DNA of 64,000 bases from Alphaproteobacteria bacterium (GTDB lineage Bacteria; Pseudomonadota; Alphaproteobacteria; Caulobacterales; Caulobacteraceae): positions 1 through 64,000 of the forward strand of contig JANXXK010000307.1 of NCBI GenBank assembly GCA_025350685.1. Reading direction: 5' to 3'. The position numbers were made by a program, and so were the translations under genes. Position 1 is the first letter of the stretch; every line of letters begins with the position of its first letter. The notes beneath the pieces were generated by a model. The model was not told the DNA's origin. It saw nothing but the letters and a program-made list of their open reading frames with translations, and did no database searches. Below are positions 1 to 12,433 of the stretch, in pieces.

Positions 1-218
1 CCCGACCCGCAAAACACCACCCGCGGCCCAACCTCCGCCGGCAGGTCCCTGGTCAGGCGCGCACGCAGCCGGTCGAGCGCCGGCGGGCGGCTCCAGAGCC
101 TGAGCGCAGGTCCCAGGTCGCGCAGGTCGACGGCCTCGCCACCGCCGGCCGCCACCTGGGCGGCCAGCGCCGGCTGCCGGACCAAGGCGTCGTCGAGATG
201 GAGGAGCGCGGCGCGCAC
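1..218 (-). CDS. partial CDS (3' part outside window), possible arginase-family protein
   Basis: Reverse-strand reading from GTG at 218 is open to the window edge: VRAALLHLDDALVRQPALAAQVAAGGGEAVDLRDLGPALRLWSRPPALDRLRARLTRDLPAEVGPRVVFCGSG...; starts 12 bp after the aminotransferase stop. The arginase-like family call is tentative. Confidence 0.45.
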   Translation of the reverse strand, partial: MRAALLHLDDALVRQPALAAQVAAGGGEAVDLRDLGPALRLWSRPPALDRLRARLTRDLPAEVGPRVVFCGS

Positions 219-229
219 CGACCCCGGCT

Positions 230-1630
230 CTAGGCCTTCACGCAACGCCGCAGCAGCTGATCCAGCAGCCTGAGCGCCAAGTCGATCTCCTCGGTGGTGA
301 TGTCCAGCGACGGGGCGAGCGTGATCACGTTCTTGTAGTAGCCGCCGACGTTGAGGATCAGGCCCATTTTCTTGCCCGCCTCATCGAGGTCGCCGCTCAG
401 ACCCTCCGCCACCATCCGGTCCATCAAGGGCTTGTCCGGTGTGTAGCCGTCGGCTTCGCAGAGCTCGCAACGCAGCGCCAGGCCCAGGCCGTCCACGTCG
501 CCGATCTGCGGCCAGCGCTTCTGCAGCTCCTGCAGGCCGGCCAGGAAATAGGCGCCCTTTTCGGCGACAGACCTCTCGTAGTCGCCCTCGGTGGCCATCC
601 GCAGGGTTTCCAGCGCCACTGCCGTGCCCATCGGGTTGGCGTTGAAGGTCGAGTGGGTCGAACCCGGCGGGAACACTTTGGGGTTGATCAGCTCGTCGCG
701 GGCCCAGACGCCGGCCAGCGGATTGAGGCCGTTGGTCACCGCCTTGCCGAAGATCATCACGTCGGGCTTCACCCCGAAATGCTCGATCGCCCACAGCTTG
801 CCAGTCCGGTACATGCCCATCTGCACCTCGTCGACGACCATCAGGACACCGTGGTCGTCGAGCACCTTCTTCATCCCGGCGAAGAAATTCTTGGGCGGAA
901 TGACATAGCCGCCGGTCCCCTGGATCGGCTCGACGTAGAGGGCGGCGAACTCCGATTCCTGCGCCTTCACGTCATAGACGGCGTGAAAGTCGCTTTCGAA
1001 CAGCCGGGCGAAATCGGCGATGATCTTCTCGCCGTACTCTTCCTTGCTCATGCCCTTGGGGCCACGGAAGGCGTAGGGGAATTCCACGAAGTGCGCGGTG
1101 TCGCCGAAGTGGCCAAACCGGCGGCGGTAACGGTAGGACGAGGTGATCGCCGAGGCGCCGAGCGTGCGGCCGTGATAGCCGCCCTGGAAGGCGAACATCC
1201 GCGTCCGCCCGCCGGAGGAATTGCGCACAATCTTCAGGCTGTCGTCGACCGCCTGGGCCCCGCCGACATTGAAATGCACCCGCCCCTTGACGCCGAACTT
1301 CGCCTCGACATCGCGGGCGATCAGCGCGGCGAGTTCAACCTTCTCGCGGTGCAGGTGTTGAGAGGCGACCTGCGGCAGGCGGTCGAGCTGGCGATGGGCG
1401 GCGGCGTTCAGACGCGGATTGGCGTAGCCGAAGTTGACCGTCGAGTACCACATCTGCAGGTCGAGGTAGGACTTGCCCTCGGCGTCGAACATGTACGAGC
1501 CCTCGCAGGACTCGAAAAACTTCGGCTGGTCCATGTAGTGGACGGTGTCGCCCCACGAGCAATATTGTGCGTCGAGCTGACGAAGCTCGGCTTCACTCAG
1601 TGCGGGGGCCGGGGCGGGGGCGTCATACAT
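230..1630 (-). CDS. class III (PLP) aminotransferase, ornithine/diaminobutyrate aminotransferase-like
   Basis: 466 aa; VVDEVQMGMYRTG, IFGKAVTNGLNPLAGVWA and STHSTFNANPMGTA motifs typical of class III aminotransferases. Confidence 0.88.
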   Translation of the reverse strand: MYDAPAPAPALSEAELRQLDAQYCSWGDTVHYMDQPKFFESCEGSYMFDAEGKSYLDLQMWYSTVNFGYANPRLNAAAHRQLDRLPQVASQHLHREKVELAALIARDVEAKFGVKGRVHFNVGGAQAVDDSLKIVRNSSGGRTRMFAFQGGYHGRTLGASAITSSYRYRRRFGHFGDTAHFVEFPYAFRGPKGMSKEEYGEKIIADFARLFESDFHAVYDVKAQESEFAALYVEPIQGTGGYVIPPKNFFAGMKKVLDDHGVLMVVDEVQMGMYRTGKLWAIEHFGVKPDVMIFGKAVTNGLNPLAGVWARDELINPKVFPPGSTHSTFNANPMGTAVALETLRMATEGDYERSVAEKGAYFLAGLQELQKRWPQIGDVDGLGLALRCELCEADGYTPDKPLMDRMVAEGLSGDLDEAGKKMGLILNVGGYYKNVITLAPSLDITTEEIDLALRLLDQLLRRCVKA

Positions 1631-1648
1631 AGGGAACTCCGGGACAGT

Positions 1649-2320
1649 TCAGACCGAGGCCGCTTCGCCTAGCATAGCCGCCCGATCCTCGGCCAGCGAA
1701 GCTAGTGCGCGTCTCACGTCGTGGAAGGTGTTGTAAGGGTGGTAGGGCCGCCCGCGATCGGCGGCGTAGTCGGCCAGGGCGCCCTTGGCGAACAGCACGT
1801 CGGCGCGGTCGGAGACGCAGAAGTCCGAGCGGCCGTCGCCCACATAGACCAGCGGCCCGGTGTTCGCCGGGCCGGCGGCAACGGCGCACTTGCAGACGCC
1901 GGAGCCGCTGATGCAGTCTTCGGACTTGGCCGGGTGTTCCAGACGCCGTGCACCGGGCGTCCCGGCCAGCCGGTTGGTGGTCACCGGCACGTGCTCCAGG
2001 CCGTGGCGCTTCAGAATCCGGGCGATGAAATAGTCCACGCCGTCGCTGGCGATGCTCAGGCGCGCGCCCCGGGCCTCAGCCCAGGCTACGAAGGCCGGAA
2101 ACCCGGGATCGAGTTCGACGCGATCCAGCACCGCATCGAGCTCGGCCTGCGAGCCTGCGATCAGCGCGATCTGTCCCCGCATGCACTCCGCCCCGCCTAT
2201 CCGCCCCGCCAGCCACTCATCCTGCAGCTGCCGCCACGGCGGCTCGGCCAGATGCTCCAGCACCCAGTCCGTCGTGTCCTGCCGGGTTACTGTCCCGTCG
2301 AAATCACAGATGATGCGCAT
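1649..2320 (-). CDS. MtnX-like HAD-IB family phosphatase
   Basis: IICDFDGTVTRQDTTDWVL (DxDGT) motif I, VYVGDGRSDFC motif; 18 bp upstream of the aminotransferase. Confidence 0.8.
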   Translation of the reverse strand: MRIICDFDGTVTRQDTTDWVLEHLAEPPWRQLQDEWLAGRIGGAECMRGQIALIAGSQAELDAVLDRVELDPGFPAFVAWAEARGARLSIASDGVDYFIARILKRHGLEHVPVTTNRLAGTPGARRLEHPAKSEDCISGSGVCKCAVAAGPANTGPLVYVGDGRSDFCVSDRADVLFAKGALADYAADRGRPYHPYNTFHDVRRALASLAEDRAAMLGEAASV

Positions 2321-2623
2321 GCTTCAGATTTCGACTACGGGCGTCCACCGGACGCACCATGTTCCCCACAGCCTTCGACGCCGCCGAACGCGTTCATCCT
2401 CAGATCGCAAGCCAGCATAGACGCGCCTCATTTTCATCGAACGCCGTTTGATGGAGTGAAGCCTCCGCGGCGACTAACCTCTGCGAATCCGGCCCTCTAG
2501 CCCGCGCCGCCCGCGCCCATCCGGCGCGGAAATCGCCGGGGCGGCCTGCTTTAGCGCATCATATTCCACGATGGCGACCGCCAAATCAGCGCATCCAGCC
2601 GGTTGCCGGCCGCCAGGCGGAGG

Positions 2624-3070
2624 TCAGCGCCCGCCGACATAGGCCCAGCATTCCACCTCGACGCTGCCGCCGGCGCCGAGCGCTGCTGCGCCCATCGCCG
2701 TGCGCGCCGGCAGGCGGCCGGGCTTGAAATAGCTCATATAGATGGCGTTGAAGGCCGCGAACTTGCCCATGTCGGTGAGCAGGACGGTGCATTTGACTAC
2801 GTCGTTCATCGAAGCCCCGTGGCGGCCGAGGACGGCGGCGTTCTTGTCCATCGACTGGCGGGCCTGGTCCTCGAAGCTGGCCGGGGTTCCCGGGTTGAGG
2901 CCGAGCTGGCCGGACGCTATCAGGAAGTCGCCGGCGCGCACGGCTTCGGAGAACGGACTCTGCGGGTTGGCCGCCGGGTAATACTCCGCCGGCGCGGCGC
3001 CGGCGTCGCTGGGCGCCAGGGTCACGGTGAGGCTCGCGGCGAGCGTGGCGGCGATGAGATCGAGGCGCAT
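2624..3070 (-). CDS. RidA/YjgF family protein with signal peptide
   Basis: [32 protein letters not shown]... then [16 protein letters not shown]...[25 protein letters not shown]...[23 protein letters not shown]; start reassigned from the 3229 ORF start. Confidence 0.82.
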   Translation of the reverse strand: MRLDLIAATLAASLTVTLAPSDAGAAPAEYYPAANPQSPFSEAVRAGDFLIASGQLGLNPGTPASFEDQARQSMDKNAAVLGRHGASMNDVVKCTVLLTDMGKFAAFNAIYMSYFKPGRLPARTAMGAAALGAGGSVEVECWAYVGGR

Positions 3071-3261
3071 GGTCAGGCTCCTTCCGCCACCGGCGCGGGG
3101 CGGGTTCTCGTCCAGCCATAGTACGCAAACCGCGCCGCCAGCCAGCCGCCGGGGACGGCCGCGGCGAAGAGCTGCGGCCGAATCGATGACCCCGCCGCGG
3201 CCAAGAACACCGCCCCTCGGCGAGATCACGCGCCGATATTGCTCGCAGGCCCGCCTATCCG

Positions 3262-3552
3262 TCAGGTCTTGGCGAGACGGCGGCTGTTCGCTCTCACCTT
3301 GCGACGATAGTGGGCGAGGGTGCGGGCCGCCGTGGCCGCCGGCGTCACACCCAGGCCGCCGGTCAGGGCGAGCCGCTGCAGCGCGACACCGGCGTCGACC
3401 TTCTCGGACACCATGCGCAGCGCCTCGGCTCGGGCGGATGAACCGCCGGCGGCGAGCTTCAGCGTGCGCTGGGCGATGACGCCGGAGGCCTCGATCCCTA
3501 GCCTCCAGGCGTCAAAGCCGATGCCGACCCACGGGTTGCGGCGTGGACTCAC
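3262..3552 (-). CDS. hypothetical protein, phasin-like
   Basis: 96 aa, helical: [22 protein letters not shown]...[16 protein letters not shown]; stop/start overlap with the hemerythrin gene. Confidence 0.6.
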   Translation of the reverse strand: MSPRRNPWVGIGFDAWRLGIEASGVIAQRTLKLAAGGSSARAEALRMVSEKVDAGVALQRLALTGGLGVTPAATAARTLAHYRRKVRANSRRLAKT

Positions 3553-4064
3553 GCCAGCGCCGTGCCGCCGAGCGTCGGGGCCTTCGGCCTCGGCACGCCG
3601 CCGGCCTTGTAGCTGGCGATCAGGCGGGCCTTCTCCGCGGCCATCTCCTCACCGAGCGCGTCCATGTCGAGCCCGGCCTTGCGCGCCTGGCTGAACATGC
3701 CCTCGACGCGCTTTTCTTCCTCCTCGACGTGGTGCTCGATCATCTCCGACAGCACCTTGACCTTGGAGTCGTAGAATTCGTCGTCGGGGCCGCCCGCTTC
3801 GATCTCGGCGATCAGCACCTTGGCCGCGTCATGCTCGACATAGGCTTCCTTGAGGAGGGCTTCGTCGATCGCGCCTTCGCAGGCCGGATAGAAGACATCC
3901 TCCTCGATCTTCGTGTGGACGGTCAGCTCCATGCAGATCTGTTCGGCGAGCGCCTGTTTCTTCCCGGCCCCCTTGGCGGCCTTGAAGTCATCGAACAGGC
4001 CCGCGACCTTGCGGTGATCGGCCTTCAGCAAGGCGACGGCGTCGGGTTTGGCGGCTTCATCCAT
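3549..4064 (-). CDS. hemerythrin domain-containing protein
   Basis: ALLKADHRKVAGLFDDF...ELTVHTKIEEDVFYPA...EHDAAKVLI...EMIEHHVEEEEKRVEGMF: spaced His/Glu ligands of hemerythrin HHE domains. Confidence 0.88.
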   Translation of the reverse strand: MDEAAKPDAVALLKADHRKVAGLFDDFKAAKGAGKKQALAEQICMELTVHTKIEEDVFYPACEGAIDEALLKEAYVEHDAAKVLIAEIEAGGPDDEFYDSKVKVLSEMIEHHVEEEEKRVEGMFSQARKAGLDMDALGEEMAAEKARLIASYKAGGVPRPKAPTLGGTALA

Positions 4065-4098
4065 GGTCTCGTCTCCAGTTGCGGGTGCGTGCCGTCGA

Positions 4099-4123
4099 AA
4101 CGCCGCGGTCCCCACCTCGTTCC
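4099..4123 (-). promoter_or_regulatory. EcfG-type (general stress response) promoter
   Basis: Minus strand GGAAC-GAGGTGGGGACCGCGG-CGTTT: GGAAC-N16-CGTT match to the alphaproteobacterial EcfG consensus, 35 bp upstream of the hemerythrin ATG. Confidence 0.65.
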
Positions 4124-4171
4124 TGGCTCTGGGAAAATTCAGACGTGCTCGCAAAGAGGAGCCGGCGGGGC

Positions 4172-5076
4172 TCAGCCGACTCCCCGCAAGCGGTTGTGGA
4201 TGGCGGTCGCCGCGATCGCGGCTTCGCCCGCTGCGACGGCGATCTGGTTGAGGCCGCGTACGACGTCTCCGGCGGCATAGAGGCCCGATACGGAGGTCTG
4301 TTGATGGGCGTCGACGACGAGATTGCCGCTGTCGTCGTGTGTGGCGCCGCAGTCGATAGCGAGACCGTTCTGCGGCACGCAGCCGAGCGCGAGATAAAGG
4401 TGGTCAAAGGTCCGCACAGGCTCGCCGGCCTTCGCCACGCGGAGGCTCTTGTCGGTAAGACCGAGCTCGTCGAGCGCCACGTCGATGACCGCCCCGGGCG
4501 GCGGGTTCGCGCCTTCCGGCTCGCCGGCTGGAAATCGCAGCAGCGTGACATCCTGGGAATAGCCCCGCAGGAACGCCGCCTCGCGCGCGCCGTGGTCGCC
4601 GTGGCCGAGCACCGCGATTCGCCGGTTGATGGCCTCATAGGCGTCGCAGATCGGGCACATGCGCACGATGCTTCGTCGAATGGCGGCCTCCAGGCCCGCC
4701 AGCGCCGGCATCCGGTCGCGGACTCCCGTCGCCAGGACGACATAGGGAGCCTCCAGCCGCCCATGCGCGGTGGCGATGGCGAATCGTTCGCCCTGGCGCG
4801 TCAGGGAGGTTACCTCCGCGCCCCGAACCTCGGCCCCGAACTGGGTGGCCTGTTCGGTCAGGCGCTGCAGCAGCTGCGGTCCGCCGACGCCGTGCGAGAA
4901 CCCGGGAGTGTTGTGGCTCTCGGGGATCCAGCTGGCGCGCGAAGGGCCGTGGCTGAGGACCAGCACCCGGCGACGGAAGCGCGCGAGATAGGTCGCCGCC
5001 GTCAGCCCCGCGGGGCCCGCGCCGATGACGATCGCATCGTAGGCGCCCGGCGGCGCGCTCTCCGCAGTTCCCCCGC

Positions 5077-5080
<4 letters not shown>
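4172..5080 (-). CDS. thioredoxin reductase-like NAD(P)/FAD-dependent oxidoreductase
   Basis: DAIVIGAGPAGLTAATYLARF, CPICD CxxC motif, IAVLGHGDHGAREA, GLYAAGDVVRG. Confidence 0.88.
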
Positions 5081-7209
<2,129 letters not shown>

Positions 7210-7296
7210 GCTGGTCCCCGAGATGAGCAGGATCGCCCGGGCCTCCAACGCGCTGCGCCCCGTTTGGTGGCGCGGCGGGCTCAGTCCTTTTGGACG

Positions 7297-8781
7297 TCAG
7301 TCCGCGGCCGCCTCGCGCCCGCGCCGATCCGCGCTTCGCGACAGCGCCTTGCGCCGCCAGGGCTGCCAGCCGTCGACGGGGCTGAAGGGGTCGCCCATGT
7401 GGTAGGCGGCGATCACCGCGGCGAGCCCCTCCACTGGCTTGAGCTCGATCGGTCGCAGCCGCGCATAGCCGGCGTTGCGGAGCGCCTCCACCCCGGCCCC
7501 GACGCCGCCCGACTTGCGGATTGCCGCCGCCATGATGGCCTCGTCGCAGCCCAGCCAGTGGGCCAGCAGGCGGGTGCGCAGACGCTCGATCTCGGCCCGA
7601 TTGCCAGTCCCTGAACGGCCGGTCGCCTCGAAGCTCATGTCACACTCGGTGTCGAAGCCCATCGAACGGTTGTTGATATTGGCCGAGCCGATCCGCAGCA
7701 GCCGGTCGTCGATGATCGTCAGCTTGGCGTGGACGATGATGATCCGGCCCACCGTCGTGACCGGGCTGTAGGTGCGCAGGCGGCCGTGCTTGTCGGCCCG
7801 CTTCAGGCGCTCGATGAAGGTCACGCGGGTGCGGTCCATGGTCGCCTGGTCGAAGAAGCTGGGCGAATGCTCGGTGCCGATCAGCACCACCTCCGGCCCG
7901 TCCGGCTCGCTGAGCCGCCGCGCCAGCGCCGCGGCGATCAGCGGCGAGGTGAAGTACTGGTTCTCCATGTAGATGCAGTCTCGGGCCGCCGCGATCGACG
8001 TCAGGTGCAACCGCTCAATCTCGCGGACCTCCGGGTGATGCTTCCAGGCGCCGTGGGTGCGTGACAGCCCGACCTGGATCTCGGTGAACTGGGCCTTCAC
8101 CTGGGTGGGCCAGGCGGCCCGGGTCTTCGGCGGCTCCGGCAGGATCTCGCCGGTGCACCGGGCCCAGCGTTCGCGGAACAGCACCCCCAGCGCCTTGGCC
8201 GGCGCGCCTTCGACCACGCCCATCACCTCGTGGCGGCTGTCGAAGTCCTTGTCGGAGTTGCTGTGCGCGTGCCGGGTCTTCTGGCGGCGAGGGTCGTCAT
8301 CCAGATGGTCGGGGGTGTCCCAGCGGTCGGGTCCGATGTCGCCGCCGCCGCAGAAGCCGATGGCGTCGTCGATGATGATCGCCTTCTGGTGATGCGAGGC
8401 GCCCATCGGCAGCTTGCCATCGAGCACGAACTTCACGTCGCTGCCGGCGAATTCCTTGCGGTCGGCGAGCGGAAACCAGTTCTGGGTTGCCGCCACCGGC
8501 AAGGCCGACTTCCAGCACAGGATGCGTACATCGAGCTTCGGGTTCTCCCGGGCCAGCTGCTTGAGGAAGTTGGCGATCCGATCCTCCTCCGGGCCGGTGC
8601 AACCCGGCTGCGGATGAAACAGGGTCTGCGGCTCGAACGCCCAGTTGAGCAGGTGGACGGTGTGTCTCGCCTTGCGCATGGCCGCCATGGCGGCGTCGAA
8701 ATAGTCCGCCATATCGACGATCAGGGCGGCGCGGCCGGATGTCTCTCGCCGCCAGCAGGTCGTTCCCGGTTCCAACAACAC
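7297..8781 (-). CDS. phospholipase D-like / cardiolipin synthase-like protein
   Basis: Two HKD motifs: GASHHQKAIIIDDAIGFCGGGDIG and VHAKLTIIDDRLLRIGSANINNRS. Confidence 0.88.
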   Translation of the reverse strand: MLLEPGTTCWRRETSGRAALIVDMADYFDAAMAAMRKARHTVHLLNWAFEPQTLFHPQPGCTGPEEDRIANFLKQLARENPKLDVRILCWKSALPVAATQNWFPLADRKEFAGSDVKFVLDGKLPMGASHHQKAIIIDDAIGFCGGGDIGPDRWDTPDHLDDDPRRQKTRHAHSNSDKDFDSRHEVMGVVEGAPAKALGVLFRERWARCTGEILPEPPKTRAAWPTQVKAQFTEIQVGLSRTHGAWKHHPEVREIERLHLTSIAAARDCIYMENQYFTSPLIAAALARRLSEPDGPEVVLIGTEHSPSFFDQATMDRTRVTFIERLKRADKHGRLRTYSPVTTVGRIIIVHAKLTIIDDRLLRIGSANINNRSMGFDTECDMSFEATGRSGTGNRAEIERLRTRLLAHWLGCDEAIMAAAIRKSGGVGAGVEALRNAGYARLRPIELKPVEGLAAVIAAYHMGDPFSPVDGWQPWRRKALSRSADRRGREAAAD

Positions 8782-8857
8782 TGCGCACAGCTCCCGCCAA
8801 AGCTGACCTAAGCCGTCAAAGCAAAGGTTGTTCCCTTTCGGCTCCGGCGGCGCTCGG

Positions 8858-9076
8858 CTAGAGCGGCGGTTCCTCGCCCTTGCGCTTGGCCAGCACAGCC
8901 AGCCCCAGCATCAGCGCCCCAAAGCCGGCCATGATCGCCCCCCAGATCAGGTCTATGTTCACCCCGGCCGAGTGGGCGTCCAGCGCGGCCTTGTCACCGG
9001 TGAGGCCGGTGGCGGCGACCAGCAGGCCGATAGCCAGGAACAGGAGCCCGATGGGCAGGCGCACGTCGAACAGCAT
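8858..9076 (-). CDS. small two-TM membrane protein
   Basis: 72 aa, MLFDVRLPIGLLFLAIGLLVAATGL...GAIMAGFGALMLGLAVLAKRK; immediately follows the symporter gene. Confidence 0.65.
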   Translation of the reverse strand: MLFDVRLPIGLLFLAIGLLVAATGLTGDKAALDAHSAGVNIDLIWGAIMAGFGALMLGLAVLAKRKGEEPPL

Positions 9077-9085
9077 GGCGGGCTC

Positions 9086-10894
9086 CTAGCGGAAGATGAT
9101 GTTGAGGACGACGGTGGCGGTCAGCATGATCACTCCCAGCAGCACCGGGTTCATCCACCAGGCGCCGGTCTCCCGGGCGATCTTCGGCGTCAGCGAATAG
9201 ACCAGGCCGGCGAGCTCGGCCTCGGGCTTCGGCTTGGTCGCCAGGCTGACCACGATGGTGGTGAGGAAACACGCGCTCCAGGCCCAGATGGCGGTCCAGA
9301 AGTTCTGCGCCATTTCGCTGGGATAGCTGTGCGTCACCGCGATCCAGCCGCCCTTGATGCCGGGCAGGTTGTCGGTCGGTAGGGTCAGGCCGTGGTGCAG
9401 GGCGGCCATGCCGATGCCGGTGGCCAGGCCGACGAAGGCGCCGTGGCCGGTGGTCCGCTTCCAGAACATGCCGAGCAGGAAGGTGGCGAACACAGGCGCA
9501 TTCACGAAAGCAAGAACCAGCTGCATCACGTCCATGATGTTGTTGAACTGGCTGCAGAAGTAGGCGGCGCCCACCGAGGCCAGGACCCCGAACAGGGTGG
9601 TCAGCCGCCCGACCTGCAGATAGTGCCGGTCCGACCCGTCGGTGCGGATGTAGGCCTGGTAGATGTCGTAGGTGAAGACCGTGTTGAACGCCGTCACGTT
9701 GCCGGCCATGCCCGACATGAAGCTCGCCAGGAGCGCCGTCAGGCCCACCCCCAGCATGCCGGTCGGGAAGTAGCGCAACAGGAGGTTCGGGGTCGCCAGG
9801 TCGTAGTCGAGCTGCGGCCTGCCGCGGGCGTCGAGCATCGGCTGGCCGGTGGCGGAATCCACCTTGATCGGGATAACGCCGGGCTCGTGGTGGGCGATGG
9901 CGCCTACCGCCGCGGGCGGGCTCGCCGCCGCGCCCGGCCGATCCGGCGCCGAGGTCAGCGCGATGGCGATCAGCCCGGGCAGGATGACGATGAACGGGAT
10001 GAACAGCTTCACGCCCGCGGCGATCAACGGGGTGCGCCGGGCCGCCGACATGGAATTGGCCGCCATCGCCCGCTGGACCACCAGGAAGTCGGTGCACCAA
10101 TAGCCGAACGACAGGACGAACCCGAGACCCATGGAGAGGCCGAACCAATCGACGCCGAGGCGATTGTTGGTGGCGTGCGCCATGCCGGCCCAGGCGTGGG
10201 TGTAGCTGGGCCCTAGCGTGGCCTGCAGGCCCTCCCAGCCGCCGACCTGGCGCAGGCCCAGCCAGACCAGCGGGGCGAAGCCGGCGACGATCAGGAAGAA
10301 CTGCAGAACCTCGTTGTAGATCGCGCCTCTCAGGCCGCCAAGGTAGATGTAGACCAGCACCACCACCGCCGACACCAGGATGGCGGCGTGGAAGATCCAG
10401 GCCTGCGGCAGGCCGAGGTGGGCGAAGGGCGCATCGAAGACGTGCAGCGTCTGGATCAGCTTGGCCAGCGCGTACATCGAGATGCCGGACGACATGATGG
10501 TCATCAGGGCGAAGGCCACCGCGTTCAGGGCCCGGGTCTTTTCGTCGAACCTCATACGCAGGTATTCGGGCGCCGAGCGGGCCTTGGAGCCGTAGTAGAA
10601 CGGCATCATGAAGACGCCGATGAACACCATCGCCGGGATGGCGCCGATCCAATAGAAATGGGCGGTGACGATGCCGTACTTGGCGCCGGACGCGCCCATG
10701 CCGATCACCTCCTGCGCGCCCAGGTTCGCCGAGATGAAGGCCAGGCCGCAGACCCAGGCCGGGATCGCCCGGCCCGCCAGGAAGAAGTCGGTTCCGCTTT
10801 TCGCTCGCCGGGCCGCGACGATGCCGATGCCCAGCACGAACACCAGGTAGAGGCCAATCACGCCCCAGTCGACGGCGCCCAGATGCATGCGCAT
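9086..10894 (-). CDS. sodium:solute symporter (SSS/SLC5 family, sugar/polyol-type)
   Basis: ~602 aa multi-TM; GTDFFLAGRAIPAWVCGLAFISANLGAQEVIGMGASGAKYGI...; start trimmed to MRMHLGAVDWGVIGLYLVFVLGIG. Confidence 0.9.
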   Translation of the reverse strand: MRMHLGAVDWGVIGLYLVFVLGIGIVAARRAKSGTDFFLAGRAIPAWVCGLAFISANLGAQEVIGMGASGAKYGIVTAHFYWIGAIPAMVFIGVFMMPFYYGSKARSAPEYLRMRFDEKTRALNAVAFALMTIMSSGISMYALAKLIQTLHVFDAPFAHLGLPQAWIFHAAILVSAVVVLVYIYLGGLRGAIYNEVLQFFLIVAGFAPLVWLGLRQVGGWEGLQATLGPSYTHAWAGMAHATNNRLGVDWFGLSMGLGFVLSFGYWCTDFLVVQRAMAANSMSAARRTPLIAAGVKLFIPFIVILPGLIAIALTSAPDRPGAAASPPAAVGAIAHHEPGVIPIKVDSATGQPMLDARGRPQLDYDLATPNLLLRYFPTGMLGVGLTALLASFMSGMAGNVTAFNTVFTYDIYQAYIRTDGSDRHYLQVGRLTTLFGVLASVGAAYFCSQFNNIMDVMQLVLAFVNAPVFATFLLGMFWKRTTGHGAFVGLATGIGMAALHHGLTLPTDNLPGIKGGWIAVTHSYPSEMAQNFWTAIWAWSACFLTTIVVSLATKPKPEAELAGLVYSLTPKIARETGAWWMNPVLLGVIMLTATVVLNIIFR

Positions 10895-10993
10895 TTCCCC
10901 CCGGGCCGCCCCCGTCTCAACGGCGGGAGTCGGCGCCCGGCGGACATGTGGGGGTGCTGAACGCGCGCCCGTCAAGCCGACGCGCCGTCAGCC

Positions 10994-12433
10994 TCAGTCC
11001 TTTGGCGTGGTCCCGACGCGGGCGACCCGCAGGGAATTGGTGCCGCCGGACTTGCCGAACGGCACGCCGGCGACCACCACGATCTCCTCGCCCCGTCTGG
11101 CCAGGCCGGCGCGGGACGCCAGCTGTGTGGCCCGCGCCACCGTCTCGGTCATGGTGAAGGTGGGCTCGCAGACCAGCGGATGGACGCCCCAGGCCAGCGC
11201 CAGCCGCCGTGCGACCTCGGCGTCGGGCGTCAGCCCCAGGATGCCGCACTCCGGCCGCTGCCGCGACACCCGCAGCGCGGTGACGCCGGAGGTGGTGAAG
11301 GCCACGATGACGCTGGCCTCGATGGTCTCGGCCACCTGGCGCGCGGCGCCGGAGATGGCGTCGGCCGAGGATTTCTCCGGTTTCGGCCGCATGCCGGCCC
11401 GGGCCGCGCGCAGGTCGTCGTCGCGCTCGGTGCGGGTCAGGATGCGGTCCATCATCCGCACGGTCTCGATAGGGTATTTGCCGGTGGCGGTCTCCGCCGA
11501 GAGCATCACCGCGTCGGCCCCGTCGAACACCGCGGTGGCCACGTCGGAGGCCTCCGCGCGGGTGGGCGAGGGGTTCTCCGTCATGCTCTCCATCATCTGG
11601 GTCGCCACCACGATCGGTCGGCCCCAGCGGTGTGCCGCGCGGATCAGCCGCTTCTGGATCAGCGGCACGTCCTCCGGCGGCAGTTCGACGCCAAGATCGC
11701 CGCGGGCCACCATCACCGCGTCGGAGAGCCGGAAGATCTCCTCGATCTGTTCCAGCGCCTGCGGCTTCTCGATCTTGCTCATCAAGAGCGCCCGGCCGCC
11801 GACCAGCTCGCGCGCCTCGGCCACGTCCTCCGGCCGCTGGACGAACGACAGGCCGATGTAGTCGACCCCACAGTCGAGCGCGAAAGCCAGGTCCGCGCGG
11901 TCCTTCTCTGTCAGCGCCGGGATCGGCAGGACGGCGCCCGGCAGGTTCACGCCCTTGCGGTCCGACAGCCGCCCGCCGACCGCGACCCGGGTCTCCAGGT
12001 GATCCGGCTTCTGGCGCACCACCTCCAGCTGGATGCGCCCGTCGTCCAGCAGCAGGCTGTAGCCCGCCGAAGCCACCGCCATGATCTCCGGATGCGGCAG
12101 CTGCACCCGCGAGGAGTCCCCTGGCTGCGGCGACAGGTCGAGGCGGAACGGCCGGCCCCACTGCAGCACCACGTGGCCACCGGCGAAGCGCCCGACGCGC
12201 AGCTTGGGCCCCTGCATGTCCGCCAGGATGGCGATCGGTCGGCCGAGCTTTTTCTCCACCCGTCGGATCGAGGCGATGTTGGCGGCGTGATCTTCCTGGG
12301 CGCCGTGGCTGAAGTTCAGCCGGAATACGTCAGCGCCGGCCTTGAACAGCGCCTCGATCCGCCCGAGGTCGGAGGTCGCCGGACCCAGGGTCGCGACGAT
12401 CTTCATCCGGCGATTGCGCGGCGCCTCAGCCAT
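10994..12433 (-). CDS. pyk: pyruvate kinase
   Basis: KIVATLGPATSDLGRIEALFKAGADVFRLNFSHG, MQGPKLRVG, IGLSFVQRPEDV, VMVARGDLGVELP, ATQMMESMTENPSPTRAEASDVATAVFDGADAVMLSAETATGKYP. Confidence 0.95.
   Translation of the reverse strand: MAEAPRNRRMKIVATLGPATSDLGRIEALFKAGADVFRLNFSHGAQEDHAANIASIRRVEKKLGRPIAILADMQGPKLRVGRFAGGHVVLQWGRPFRLDLSPQPGDSSRVQLPHPEIMAVASAGYSLLLDDGRIQLEVVRQKPDHLETRVAVGGRLSDRKGVNLPGAVLPIPALTEKDRADLAFALDCGVDYIGLSFVQRPEDVAEARELVGGRALLMSKIEKPQALEQIEEIFRLSDAVMVARGDLGVELPPEDVPLIQKRLIRAAHRWGRPIVVATQMMESMTENPSPTRAEASDVATAVFDGADAVMLSAETATGKYPIETVRMMDRILTRTERDDDLRAARAGMRPKPEKSSADAISGAARQVAETIEASVIVAFTTSGVTALRVSRQRPECGILGLTPDAEVARRLALAWGVHPLVCEPTFTMTETVARATQLASRAGLARRGEEIVVVAGVPFGKSGGTNSLRVARVGTTPKD

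Noticed and set aside
653-1672. 339-aa + strand ORF opposite the aminotransferase
   Set aside because: Antisense shadow ORF in GC-rich DNA; the minus frame has clear class III aminotransferase motifs.
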